Below are positions 23,803 through 32,523 of a stretch of 64,000 nt of DNA, in pieces. The position numbers were made by a program, and so were the translations under genes. Source of the DNA: CAVQBC01 sp963848415. Its GTDB lineage: Bacteria; Actinomycetota; Thermoleophilia; Solirubrobacterales; Solirubrobacteraceae. The notes beneath the pieces are model-generated. The model did no database searches, had not been told where the DNA came from, and saw only the letters and a list, made by a program, of their open reading frames with translations. The stretch spans positions 62,001-126,000 of the forward strand of contig CAWKDN010000001.1 in NCBI GenBank assembly GCA_963848415.1, in the 5' to 3' direction. Position 1 is the stretch's first letter. Each line of letters begins with the position of its first letter.

Positions 23803-26132
23803 GACCGCGGGCGCTCCTTGTCCGGGTCGTAGAACGGGAAGCGGGCCACGGTGGCGGGGATGCGCTTCTGCAGACCGTCGAGCTTGCCGATCTCGACCTC
23901 GGTGCCGAGCTCCGCGTACTGGACGGACATGCGGCACATCGCCACCGGAATGCGCCGGTGCGGGCTGCGGGCGCCGCTCGTGACCACGCCGACGCGCCGA
24001 CGGCCGACGTAGACCTCGTCGCCGTGGCCGGCCGGCTCGTTGCCCTCGAGCTCGAGCCCGACGAGCGTGCGCTGCGGGTGGGCTTTGCGCTCCTCGAGCG
24101 CCGCGCGGCCGATGAAGTCCTCGTCGGTGGTCTTCAGCCCGACCGTGAAGCCGATCCCGGCCTCGAAGGGGTCGACCTGGTCGTCGAACTCGTAGCCGGC
24201 GAAGATCAGCCCGGCCTCGATGCGCACGATGTCCAGCGCCTCCAGGCCGAGCGGCATCAGCCCGTGCGGCTCGCCCGCGTCCATGATCGCGTCCCACACC
24301 GCCACGCCGTCGTCGGGGTGGCAGAAGACCTCGTAGCCGAGCTCGCCGCTGTAGCCCGTGCGCGAGACGATCACCGGGATGCCGTCGTAGTCGCCGATCC
24401 GCCCGATGCAGAAGCGGAACCACTTGAGCTCGTCGAGCGCCGGCTGGGTGGGCGGCGTCCACACCAGGCCGCTCAGGATCTCGCGGCTGAGCGGGCCCTG
24501 GACGGCGAGGTTGTGCAGCTGGTCGGTCGAGGGCTTCACCCACGCCCGCAGCCCGAGCCGCTCGGCCTGCTCCTTGAGCCACACGCCGTCGTAGGCGTCG
24601 CCGCCGACGAAGCGGAAGTTGTCGTCGCCGAGCCGGAAGACCGTGGCGTCGTCGATCATCCCGCCCGTCTCGTTGCACATCGCGGTGTAGACGACCTGGC
24701 CGACCGCCAGCCGGCGGATGTCGCGCGTGACCGTGTGCTGCATCAGCGCCTCGGCGTCGGGGCCGAGGATCTCCCACTTGCGCAGCGGCGAGAGGTCCAT
24801 CACCGCGGCCTTCTCGCGGCAGGCCCAGTACTCGGCGATCGCGCCCTCGTTGTCGAAGCAGTGCGGCAGCCAGTAGCCGCGGTACTCGACGAAGCTGCGC
24901 GTGCGCTCCGAGGTGCGCGGGTGGAAGGCCGTCTCCTTGGTCAGGACGGCCTCGGCGTCGGCGGTCACGCGGTGCGCGATCGCCATGGAGAAGCGGTTCT
25001 CCGGCGCGTAGACGCGGACATGGACGTCGGTGCACTCCCAGGCGTTGGCGGGGTCGATGTCGTCCGGGCAGGCGGACGAGGAGCAGACGAGGTCGTTCAT
25101 CGCCCGCAGCAGCACGTAGTCGCCCGGGCGCGACCACGGCTCGTCGGCGAGCAGGATGAGGTCGGTGTCGAAGCTCGTGTTGTAGAAGAAGTTCAGCGCC
25201 GGCCAGCCGCGCTTCTCCTCGATCCCGTAGCCGGTCAGGACGCGGTTGAAGTTCTCCGTGCAGTTGACGTGGCCGGGGTAGCCGGCGTCCTCGTAGTACT
25301 TCGAGGTGCAGGCCAGGCCGAAGGTGTCGTGGCGCCCGACGGTGTCGCGCACGACCTCGACCAGCGGGTCCATGTCGGGGTCGTAGAACTTGCCGTGCAG
25401 CCCGGGCATCGGGTAGGCGTTGCCCATCAGCGTGCGCGTGGTCGTGGAGTCCAGGCCGCGCTCGAGCCCACGCTGGAGCTTGTCGTGGTGGAAGGCGAGG
25501 AAGTCCGAGCACTGGCGGCCCTGGACGTCGAGCACCTGGATGTACTCGCCCTTGCGGACCTCGTAGCTGAGCGCCGTCGCGCGGTCGACGCGGAAGTCCA
25601 GCCGCGGCTCGGCCAGCGGCTCGGGCAGCTCGAGCTCGAGCTTCGGCCGCGGCACCGCGCGGCGCACCTCGACGTGCAGCGCGGAGGCCGGCAGCGAGCC
25701 GTCGACCACCCGCCCGCCCGGGGCGGCCACGACGGCGAGCGCCTCGCGCTCGACGCGGAAGGCCTCGGCGGCGCCCGGCGGCGTCTCGGCGGAGAACAGG
25801 CGCGCGCAGCGGGCGTCGTGCGGGGCCAGGCCGCGGGCGTGCAGCTCGCCCAGGAAGCCGTTGCCGGCCGGCGCGTCCAGCAAGCCGCGCAGGACGCTCG
25901 CGGGCGCGTCGGCGCGGGCCCCCAGCGCCGCCGCGTCCTCGCGCCCGTCGGGACTGAGCACGGTGAGCTCGGCGACCTGGCCGCCGTCGGGGTCGACGAT
26001 CGTCACGCGGTCGTCGGCGTGCAGCGGGACGACCGTCGCCCCGCCGGGGCGCACCCAGAAGACCTCGAACGCCGGGTCCAGCGGCTTGAGCCCCGGCTGC
26101 AGGAGCGGCGGGCGGGCGGTGGCGACGGCCAT
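23799..26132 (-). CDS. DUF1989-GcvT fusion: urea carboxylase-associated domain plus aminomethyltransferase
   Basis: 777 residues. Residues 20-70 (FWVRPGGATVVPLHADDRVTIVDPDGGQVAEL) look like a degenerate copy of DUF1989; about 190-400 is a full DUF1989 domain with GEYIQVLDVQGRQCSDFLAF, YPGHVNCTENFN and SSACPDDIDPANAWECTDVH. From about 420 it is GcvT/sarcosine-dehydrogenase-like: VMDLSPLRKWEILGPDAEAL, TRDI, GMIDDATVFRLGDDNFRFV, SRTGYSGELGYEVF and MPLGLEALDIVRIEAGL, with a C-terminal GcvT barrel. GcvT-type domains transfer methylene groups to tetrahydrofolate. DUF1989 is otherwise seen beside urea/amine enzymes. There is no GcvP or GcvH nearby. ATG 26132 is 10 bases from the previous stop. Confidence 0.85.
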   Translation of the reverse strand: MAVATARPPLLQPGLKPLDPAFEVFWVRPGGATVVPLHADDRVTIVDPDGGQVAELTVLSPDGREDAAALGARADAPASVLRGLLDAPAGNGFLGELHARGLAPHDARCARLFSAETPPGAAEAFRVEREALAVVAAPGGRVVDGSLPASALHVEVRRAVPRPKLELELPEPLAEPRLDFRVDRATALSYEVRKGEYIQVLDVQGRQCSDFLAFHHDKLQRGLERGLDSTTTRTLMGNAYPMPGLHGKFYDPDMDPLVEVVRDTVGRHDTFGLACTSKYYEDAGYPGHVNCTENFNRVLTGYGIEEKRGWPALNFFYNTSFDTDLILLADEPWSRPGDYVLLRAMNDLVCSSSACPDDIDPANAWECTDVHVRVYAPENRFSMAIAHRVTADAEAVLTKETAFHPRTSERTRSFVEYRGYWLPHCFDNEGAIAEYWACREKAAVMDLSPLRKWEILGPDAEALMQHTVTRDIRRLAVGQVVYTAMCNETGGMIDDATVFRLGDDNFRFVGGDAYDGVWLKEQAERLGLRAWVKPSTDQLHNLAVQGPLSREILSGLVWTPPTQPALDELKWFRFCIGRIGDYDGIPVIVSRTGYSGELGYEVFCHPDDGVAVWDAIMDAGEPHGLMPLGLEALDIVRIEAGLIFAGYEFDDQVDPFEAGIGFTVGLKTTDEDFIGRAALEERKAHPQRTLVGLELEGNEPAGHGDEVYVGRRRVGVVTSGARSPHRRIPVAMCRMSVQYAELGTEVEIGKLDGLQKRIPATVARFPFYDPDKERPRS

Positions 26133-26142
26133 GGTCAGTCTC

Positions 26143-27550
26143 CTACGCCGTGGCGGGCGCCGACTCGGCCTCCTCCTTGTCGGCCTGCTCTGAGAGCTGC
26201 TCGGCCAGCTCGCGCTTGGCCTGCGGGTCGAGCTTCTTGATCTCGTTCTCCACCGCGCGGCGGTTGTAGGTCTGGTTCCAGTAGTCCAGCGCGTCGAAGC
26301 CCAGCAGCACCGCCTTGCCGACGAACTGGCGCAGGACCTCGTTGGTCGGGCCCATCACCCAGCCGGCCTTGGCGTCGCGCAGGTAGCGCTCCATCTCCAT
26401 GCCGCCGCGCTTGTAGCCCGAGCCGCCGCAGGCGTGCAGCATCTTGTCGACCACGTGGGCGGTGTTCTTGGCCGCCTCGAACTTGATCTGCCACGCCCAG
26501 TGCAGGTAGTTCGCGCGGGCGAACTCGCCGGGCTCGAGGATGCGGGTGTTGTCCTCGGTCTCGCGGTCCATCGCCTGCGCGACGGAGTAGACGAAGACGC
26601 GACAGGCGTTGGTGTCCATCACCGCCTCGCCGACGTAGTCCTGGATCGTCGGATAGTCCGCGACGCGCAGGCCGACGTCGACGTGCTTCTTGCGCGTGGT
26701 CTGGCGCTTGGCGATGTCGATCGCGCCCATGGCCAGCCCGTTCCAGACCGAGGAGGAGCCGATCAGGAACCACGGGTCCACGGCCTCGTCGTTGGAGGCG
26801 GCGCCGTCGCCGATCGGGCCGACGATGTTCTCGCCGGGGACCTGGACGTCGGGCACCTCGATCGGCCCCGACTGGTTGCCGCGCAGCCCGAGCGCGTCCC
26901 AGGAGGACGGATGCGACTCGGCCTGCTCGCCGTCGATGACGAACACCGACAGGTCGTCGTAGCCGGAGAAGTCCGGGCTGGTGGTCTGCACGACGTAGAA
27001 GTCGGCGAAGCCGCCCGGACGTCGTCCACGACGCCTTCTTGCGGACCTTGAAGCCGCCGTTGGAGCGCTCGGCGCCGGAGGAGATCGGGTACCAGAAGTG
27101 CGAGCCGGTCTCGGGGTCCGAGTAGGAGAGGGTGCCGATCTTGCCGTCGTTGAGCGGACGGATGTACTTCTCGATCAGCGCCTCGGTCGGCCGCAGCATG
27201 ATCGCCTGCACGGCGCTCATGTGCATCACGTAGCACATGGCCGTCGAGGCGCAGCCGTAGCGGGCGATGGTCTCCGCGGTCATGCCGTAGGCGACGTGGT
27301 TCTCGCCCAGGCCGCCGTACTCCTCGGGCACCGTGAGGGCGAGGAAGCCGTGCTGGCCGAGCAGCTCGAGGTTGCGCCGCGGGAAGCGCAGCTCCTCGTC
27401 GTTGACCGCCGCGTCGTCGCGCATCTGCTGCTCGCAGAGCTCGATCAGCGTCGAGCGCAGCTCCTTCTGGCGATCGGTCAGCAGCCAGTCCGGGTCCCAG
27501 TCGTAGCCCAGGCCCCAGAACGGCTCGCCGTTCCACGTCTTCTCGGCCAT
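26143..27550 (-). pseudogene. Acyl-CoA dehydrogenase-fold flavoprotein, frameshifted; likely flavin monooxygenase or dehydrogenase
   Basis: Repaired length about 468 residues. ACAD fold: LGQHGFLALTVPEEYGGLGENHVAYGM, then a beta domain (LSYSDPETGSHFW, LGLRGNQSGPIEVPDVQVPGENIVG) and a C-terminal helical domain LHACGGSGYKRGGMEMERYLRDA. The loop that usually carries the catalytic Glu (y-E-G-T) reads VMGPTNEVL, so the base is missing. The break is one extra C in CCC at 27014-27016 (minus: GGG for GG), between FKVRKKASWTTS and GGFADFYVVQTTSPDF. Strong RBS GGAGGAG precedes ATG 27550. First gene of the operon with flavin reductase. May be a sequence error. Confidence 0.8.
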
Positions 27551-27622
27551 CTTCTCCTCCACCACGGTTCGTGTGCCCGTCCGCCTCGGGAGGCTGGACA
27601 AATAGGTTCAAGCGGCCCTCGG

Positions 27623-27651
27623 GTTTTACACGTTCGGGCGCGGCGTGTCTA
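27623..27651 (-). promoter_or_regulatory. Possible promoter of the 21.5-27.5 kb minus-strand operon
   Basis: On the minus strand TAGACA (27651-27646) and TAAAAC (27628-27623) stand 17 bases apart, about 70 bases before ATG 27550. The match is moderate. Confidence 0.4.
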
Positions 27652-27751
27652 CGGCCAGGCTACCGGTTGGGGCCCGATCCGCCGCTTTCAGCGGCCCCGT
27701 TGAGGTTTGACCGCGTCCGCGCCAGGTGGTAGAACCCGGCCCGTCGGAGGG

Positions 27752-27770
27752 TTGGTCCAATTTGTATAGA
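27752..27770 (+). promoter_or_regulatory. Operator-like site and -10 of the permease gene
   Basis: TTGGTCCAATTTGTATA (27752-27768) matches the site at 35014-35030 (TTGGTCAAATTGGTACA) at 13 of 17 positions. The left half TTGGTCCAA is a perfect 9-base dyad, and TATAGA (27765-27770) could be the -10. A regulator bound here would cover the promoter of the permease at 27818. Confidence 0.5.
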
Positions 27771-27817
27771 GCGCCGCAGGGCGAGCGGCGCGACCACGGA
27801 GGAAGAGGAGACCAGTC

Positions 27818-29314
27818 GTGGCGAGTGCCCAGGTCGAGGAGCGCGAGCTCCTCAAGGCGATGACGTGGTGGGACGGGTTCGTGGTGGCGCTCGCGAACCC
27901 GGGGTTCCTGATCGCCGCCCTGGGCGGCTCGATCGGCGCGCTGGGCACGGGTGGCGCCGTCGTGCTGTGGACCATCTCCATCTGCCTGGGCGCGCTGCAG
28001 AACAACGTCCACGCCGAGCTGGCCTCGATGTTCCCGTCGAAGTCGGGCGGCATCGCGCTCTACGCGCACGAGGCGTGGCGCAAGTACCTGACCGTCGTCG
28101 GCCCGCTGGCCACCTTCGGCTACTGGATCGGCTGGTCGGTCGTGCTCTCGATCAACGGGCTCGTGGCCGGCACGCTGATCCAGGCCGAGTGGTTCTCGTC
28201 GAGCACCTGGAGCGAGACCGCCGCCGGCTTCGACCTCAACCTGCCGATCGTCATCGGCATCGGGCTGATCATCCTCGTGTGGGCGTTCAACGTCTACGGC
28301 GTGCGCCCGGCCGTCTGGTTCGGCTACGTCACGGGCGCCCTGCTGCTGATCCCGGCGTTCGTGCTGATGTTCCTCCCCTACGTCACCGGCGACTGGAGCA
28401 GCTCGAACCTCGACTTCGAGATCGGCGCGAACGGCGGTCTTGCCCTCGCGCTCACCTGGCTGTACTTCATGTGCTGGTCGTCCTACGGGATAGAGGTGGT
28501 CGCCACCTTCGCCCCCGAGTTCAAGGACACCGAGCGCGACACCACCCGTGCGCTGCGGGCGGCTGCGCTGTTCAGCGTGTGCGTCTACGCGCTGCTGCCG
28601 CTCGGCCTGGGCGGCGTGCTCAACACGGAGGCGGTCGCCGCCGACACGACGCTGATCGCCTTCTACAAGACCGCCTTCGACCAGATCGTCGGCAACTTCC
28701 TGGGCGGGGTGATGATCTTCTGCGTCGTCGCGGGCCTCGTGCTCTCGATGAACACCGCGACGATGGACGGCTCGCGGGCGCTGTACGGCATCTCGAGGGA
28801 CGGGATGACGATCAAGGAGTTCGGCGTCCTCAACAAGCACTCGGTGCCGGGCCGGGCGATGACGCTCGACGCGCTGCTGAACATCCTGCTGATCTCGTTC
28901 TTCGCCGGGGTGATCGAGATCCTGGCGGTCTCGAACGTCGGCTACGTGTTCGCGACCTGCACGGCGCTCAGCGGCTTCCTGCTGCTGCGCAAGGACCGCC
29001 CGAACTGGCCGCGGCCGGTCCGACTGCCCAACTTCTGGGTGCCGCTCACCGGCGTGTTGCTCGCTGCCAACGTCACGTTCCTGGTCGCCGGCGGCTTCAT
29101 CTACTCCGGCGGCTTCCTCGGCATCGAGGGCTACGGCTACGGCTGGGACAAGACGCGCGTCGGGCTGCTCGTGCTCGTCGCCGCGCTGGTGCTCTACGTC
29201 TGGCGCCACGTGGTCCAGGACAAGCAGCCGATGCGGCTGCGCGAGGAGATCCCGCAGACGCCCGAGGAGGAGCGCCTGCACCCCGAGCTCAAGGTCGAGC
29301 CGGTCGCCCCGTAG
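27818..29314 (+). CDS. APC superfamily amino acid/amine permease
   Basis: 498 residues, about 12 helices, GTG start at 27818 with GAGGAG 9 bases upstream. Helix 1 FVVALANPGFLIAALGGSIGALG and helix 6 SSYGIEVVATFAPEFKDTERD fit APC, with the E-x-V motif. The loop GISRDGMTIKEFGVLNKHSVPGRA is the usual conserved turn. Distinct from the permease at 6309-7835. It lies divergent to the DUF1989-GcvT operon and beside the ligase/synthase operon, so it is probably the uptake system for the amine or N-methyl compound of this block. Confidence 0.9.
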   Translation: MASAQVEERELLKAMTWWDGFVVALANPGFLIAALGGSIGALGTGGAVVLWTISICLGALQNNVHAELASMFPSKSGGIALYAHEAWRKYLTVVGPLATFGYWIGWSVVLSINGLVAGTLIQAEWFSSSTWSETAAGFDLNLPIVIGIGLIILVWAFNVYGVRPAVWFGYVTGALLLIPAFVLMFLPYVTGDWSSSNLDFEIGANGGLALALTWLYFMCWSSYGIEVVATFAPEFKDTERDTTRALRAAALFSVCVYALLPLGLGGVLNTEAVAADTTLIAFYKTAFDQIVGNFLGGVMIFCVVAGLVLSMNTATMDGSRALYGISRDGMTIKEFGVLNKHSVPGRAMTLDALLNILLISFFAGVIEILAVSNVGYVFATCTALSGFLLLRKDRPNWPRPVRLPNFWVPLTGVLLAANVTFLVAGGFIYSGGFLGIEGYGYGWDKTRVGLLVLVAALVLYVWRHVVQDKQPMRLREEIPQTPEEERLHPELKVEPVAP

Positions 29315-29324
29315 GCGGCCGGCG

Positions 29325-29762
29325 CTACTCCGCGCGCAACTCCCAGCGCGGGAGCTGGGCGATCGCCTGGCGGTAGCGCCGGCGATGGACCGGGCGCACG
29401 AAGACGAACCAGGTCAGCAGCCCTATCGGGAGCAGGAAGAAGACGCTGAAGGCGTTGCCGGTCAGCGTGAAGAAGATCGCGATCGCGGCGACCACGAGCC
29501 CGAAGGCCACCGGCAGCGCGCGGAAGCGCAGCTGGGTGCGGCGCACGACGTCGTACTGCTCGCGCGGGATGCGCGAGCTGTCGTAGGTGCGCCCGCACTG
29601 CTCGCAGGTCCAGCGCTCGCCGTAGGCGAGGTCGTGCTTGACGCCGCACTCGCAGGTCACCGAGATCGGCGGGCCGCGCAGGACGGCGCCCGGCTGCTCG
29701 CGCCCGAGCCGCTCGCGCGGCGACCGCGCCTGCGCTGGTCGGCGGCGCGCGCGACGGCCCAT
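29325..29762 (-). CDS. Zinc-ribbon membrane protein
   Basis: 145 residues. A basic N-terminus, then a C4 zinc ribbon: CECGVKHDLAYGERWTCEQC (two CxC/CxxC pairs), followed by two hydrophobic helices (ALPVAFGLVVAAIAIFFTL and FSVFFLLPIGLLTWFVFV) and a basic end. The ribbon-plus-two-helix build recurs in actinobacterial proteins of unknown function. It ends convergent to the permease gene, 10 bases away. It may be transcribed from its own promoter or with the genes to its right, whose last member ends 28 bases upstream. Confidence 0.7.
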   Translation of the reverse strand: MGRRARRRPAQARSPRERLGREQPGAVLRGPPISVTCECGVKHDLAYGERWTCEQCGRTYDSSRIPREQYDVVRRTQLRFRALPVAFGLVVAAIAIFFTLTGNAFSVFFLLPIGLLTWFVFVRPVHRRRYRQAIAQLPRWELRAE

Positions 29763-29790
29763 CAGCGGCTCACGCGGACGCGGCCCGTCA

Positions 29791-30255
29791 CTAGTGGCCC
29801 TCGGGCGGCTCCCAGCCCTCGAGCACCGGCGGCGTCCAGTCGGCCCCGACGGTGCGCGAGCCCTCGACCCACGGGCCGAGCTCGGGCTGGGCGAACTTGG
29901 CGTGGCGCTCCTTGAGCGCGATCCCGTAGGAGTTGCCGTCCTGCAGGTGGCGGATGAGCACCTTGCGGGCGAGCTCGTCCTCGCGTCCTGCGGGGATCTC
30001 GAAGTAGAGCTTCAGGAACGAGTTCGAGTAGCGGTCGAAGACCGCCGGGACGCCGTCCTCGATCAGCAGCGTGATGTCCTCGAGCCAGTTGATGTCCTCG
30101 CCCGGCGTGGCGGCGACCAGGTCGATGTCCTCGACGAGCGACACGTCCTCCTGGTAGGGGAAGCGGCGCCCGGCCAGCTCCTCGGCGTCGATCCCGCGCC
30201 GGCGCTTCGGCGGATCGGAGAGCGCCTGCTCGTCGCCGACGGGCCCGGCGCTCAT
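29791..30255 (-). CDS. Uncharacterised 154-residue protein of the glutamate-synthase-like operon
   Basis: No family recognised. Acidic, with EDINWLEDITLLIEDGVPAVFDRYSNSFLKLYFEIPAGREDELARKVLIRHLQDGNSYGIALKERHAKF. The N-terminal 25 residues are polar and basic, probably unstructured. ATG 30255 overlaps the stop of the FMN synthase subunit (ATGA), so it is made with it, perhaps as a fourth subunit or assembly factor. No membrane segment or metal motif is visible. Confidence 0.75.
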   Translation of the reverse strand: MSAGPVGDEQALSDPPKRRRGIDAEELAGRRFPYQEDVSLVEDIDLVAATPGEDINWLEDITLLIEDGVPAVFDRYSNSFLKLYFEIPAGREDELARKVLIRHLQDGNSYGIALKERHAKFAQPELGPWVEGSRTVGADWTPPVLEGWEPPEGH

Positions 30256-31703
30256 GCCAGGCCCCCGTTGCCGCGGCTGCCGACCGGGGCGTCCGCGGGC
30301 AGGTAGTCGACCGGGTTGTCGAGGTGGCGCTCGAGCAGCCGCTCGATGCGCTCGAGCACCTTCTCCTCGCTGACGCCGGGCACGTACTCCGTGCCGGCGA
30401 GCGGGACCTTGGCCATCGCCGCGGCCTCGACGGTCAGCGCGCACAGGTCCTCGGGCTCGAGCGAGTGCACGTCGGTCTTCCCGCACGCGCGCGCGAGGAC
30501 CTGCAGCTCGAGCGTCATCGAGTGCAGGTAGTTGTAGACCCGCTGGGCGCCCTCGTCGACATCCAGGCGCTTGCGCAGCTCCGGGTCCTGGGTGGTGATG
30601 CCGACCGGGCAGCGGCCGGTGTGGCAGTGGTAGCACTCGCCGGCCGGCACGCCCATCGTGCCCTCGTAGTCGGTGACGCCCGGGATCTCCTTGTTGCAGT
30701 TGAGCGCCATCAGCGAGGAGTGGCCGATCGCCACCGCCTTGGCGCCCAGCGCGATGCACTTGGCGACGTCGCCGCCGTTGCGGATGCCGCCCGCGACCAC
30801 GAGGTCGATCTCGTCGGCCAGGCCGACGTCCTCGAGCGCCCGGCGCGCCTCGGGGATCGCCGCCATCAGCGGGATGCCGGTCTCCTCGGTGGCGATGTGC
30901 GGGCCGGCGCCGGTGCCGCCCTCGGCGCCGTCGAGGTAGATGATGTCCGGGCCGCACTTGGCGGCCATGCGGACGTCGTCGTAGACGCGCGCGGCGCCCA
31001 GCTTGAGCTGGATCGGGACCTCGTAGTTGGTGGCCTCGCGGACCTCCTGGATCTTCAGCGACAGGTCGTCCGGGCCCAGCCAGTCCGGGTGCCGCGCGGG
31101 TGAGCGCTGGTCGATGCCGGCCGGCAGCGAGCGCATCTCGGCCACCTGCTCGGTGACCTTCTGGCCCATCAGGTGGCCGCCGAGGCCGACCTTGCAGCCC
31201 TGGCCGATGAAGAACTCGATCCCGTCGGCGAGCATCAGGTGATGGGGGTTGAAGCCGTAGCGGCTCTGGATCACCTGGTAGTACCACTTGGTCGAGAGGT
31301 CGCGCTCGGGCGGGATCATCCCGCCCTCGCCCGAGCAGGTCGCGGTCCCGGCCATCGAGGCGCCCTTGGCCAGCGCCATCTTGGCCTCGATAGAGAGCGC
31401 GCCAAAGCTCATGCCGGTGATGTAGACCGGGATGTCGAGCACCATCGGCTTCTTGGCGAAGCGCGCGCCGAGCACCGTCTTGGTCTCGCACTTCTCGCGG
31501 TAGCCCTCGATCACGAAGCGCGTGAGCGTGCCCGGCAGGAACATCAGGTCGTCCCAGTGGGGGATCTTCTTGAACATCGAGAAGCCCCGCATGCGGTAGC
31601 GGCCGAGCTCGGACTTCATGTGGATGTCGTCGATGACCTCCGGGGTGAAGATCCGGCTCCGCCCGAGGCGGGTGCGCGCGGAGGGCGCGGTCTCGTCAGC
31701 CAT
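30252..31703 (-). CDS. FMN-binding glutamate-synthase-like subunit (GltB2 domain; N-methylglutamate synthase large-subunit type)
   Basis: 483 residues. GltB2-type TIM barrel with MSFGALSIEAKMALAKGASMAGTATCSGEGGMIPPE, DIIYLDGAEGGTGAGP and VAGGIRNGGDVAKCIALGA (FMN site). Cys-rich loop ECYHCHTGRCPVGITTQDPELRKRL gives a [3Fe-4S]-type cysteine set, as in glutamate synthases. Stand-alone domains occur in MgsC/GlxD proteins, which transfer an amino or methylamino group onto 2-oxoglutarate. Start ATG 31703 (MADETAPSARTRLGRSRIFTP). Partners precede it in the operon. Confidence 0.9.
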   Translation of the reverse strand: MADETAPSARTRLGRSRIFTPEVIDDIHMKSELGRYRMRGFSMFKKIPHWDDLMFLPGTLTRFVIEGYREKCETKTVLGARFAKKPMVLDIPVYITGMSFGALSIEAKMALAKGASMAGTATCSGEGGMIPPERDLSTKWYYQVIQSRYGFNPHHLMLADGIEFFIGQGCKVGLGGHLMGQKVTEQVAEMRSLPAGIDQRSPARHPDWLGPDDLSLKIQEVREATNYEVPIQLKLGAARVYDDVRMAAKCGPDIIYLDGAEGGTGAGPHIATEETGIPLMAAIPEARRALEDVGLADEIDLVVAGGIRNGGDVAKCIALGAKAVAIGHSSLMALNCNKEIPGVTDYEGTMGVPAGECYHCHTGRCPVGITTQDPELRKRLDVDEGAQRVYNYLHSMTLELQVLARACGKTDVHSLEPEDLCALTVEAAAMAKVPLAGTEYVPGVSEEKVLERIERLLERHLDNPVDYLPADAPVGSRGNGGLA

Positions 31704-31722
31704 GTCGTGTCTCCTGGACCGT

Positions 31723-32523
31723 CTAAAGGACGAGCTTGCGCTCGGAGGGCTCGAGGGTGTCGTAGTTGTAGAGCTTCTTGCCGCAGACGAACTTCTGCAG
31801 CTCGGGTGGGGAGCCGAGCCCGTATATGCGGAACTTGCGCTCGATGAACTCGGTGTCGGCGTCGGTCCACTCGCCGGGCACGCAGTCGATCCCGAGCGCC
31901 TTGACCTTGCCGGCGACGTAGATCTGGCCGTCGTACATCGAGTCGCCGAGGCCGGCGCCGACGTCGCCCAGCAGGATCTGGCGGCCGCGCTGCATCATGA
32001 AGGCGGTCATCGAGCCGGCGTCGCCGCCGACGATGATGGTGCCGCCCTTCTGGTCGATGCCCGTGCGCGCGCCCACGCGGCCCCTGACCACGAGGTCGCC
32101 GCCGCGCATCGCCGCGCCGGTCAGCGAGCCGGCGTTGCCGTCGACGACTACGACGCCGGACATCATGTTCTCGCACGACGACCAGCCGACGCGGCCCGTG
32201 ATGTGGATCTCGGGCCCGTCGATCAGGCCGCAGGCGAAGTAGCCCAGCGAGCCCTCGAAGGTGATCCGGCAGCGGGTGAGGAAGCCGACCCCCAGCGAGT
32301 GGCGCGCGCCCGGGTTGAGCACCGTGACGTCGCGCACGCCCTGCTCGTAGACCAGCCAGCGCAGCTCGTTGTTGATCTGGCGCGTGGTCAGCTCGCGCGC
32401 GTCGAAGCGCGCGCGCCCGTCGGAGACCTCCGAGACGCGCGGGATCGTCTCGTCGAGCTCGACCAGCCCGCGGTCGTCGTAGCGGCCCTTGCGGCCGCCG
32501 CCGTCCTCGGTCAGCGCGTCCAC
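31723..32523 (-). CDS. GXGXG-domain subunit (GltB domain 3 / MgsB-GlxC type)
   Basis: 266 residues from GTG 32523, overlapping the amidotransferase stop by 13 bases. The C-terminal two-thirds is a right-handed beta-helix with repeated G-x-G units: EIHITGRVGWSSCENMMSG, GRVGARTGIDQKGGTIIVGG, GDVGAGLGDSMYDGQIYVAG. This is the structural glutamate-synthase domain that binds the amidotransferase and synthase pieces. Ends 19 bases before the FMN subunit gene. The N-terminal 70 residues carry no known motif. Confidence 0.85.
   Translation of the reverse strand: MDALTEDGGGRKGRYDDRGLVELDETIPRVSEVSDGRARFDARELTTRQINNELRWLVYEQGVRDVTVLNPGARHSLGVGFLTRCRITFEGSLGYFACGLIDGPEIHITGRVGWSSCENMMSGVVVVDGNAGSLTGAAMRGGDLVVRGRVGARTGIDQKGGTIIVGGDAGSMTAFMMQRGRQILLGDVGAGLGDSMYDGQIYVAGKVKALGIDCVPGEWTDADTEFIERKFRIYGLGSPPELQKFVCGKKLYNYDTLEPSERKLVL

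Noticed and set aside
23799..26132. GcvT of a glycine cleavage system
   Set aside because: The domain is fused with DUF1989 and there is no GcvP, GcvH or Lpd around, so a glycine cleavage role is unlikely.
26143..27550. Beta-oxidation acyl-CoA dehydrogenase
   Set aside because: The catalytic Glu loop is not kept and no thiolase, hydratase or ligase lies near; a flavin reductase is in the operon instead.
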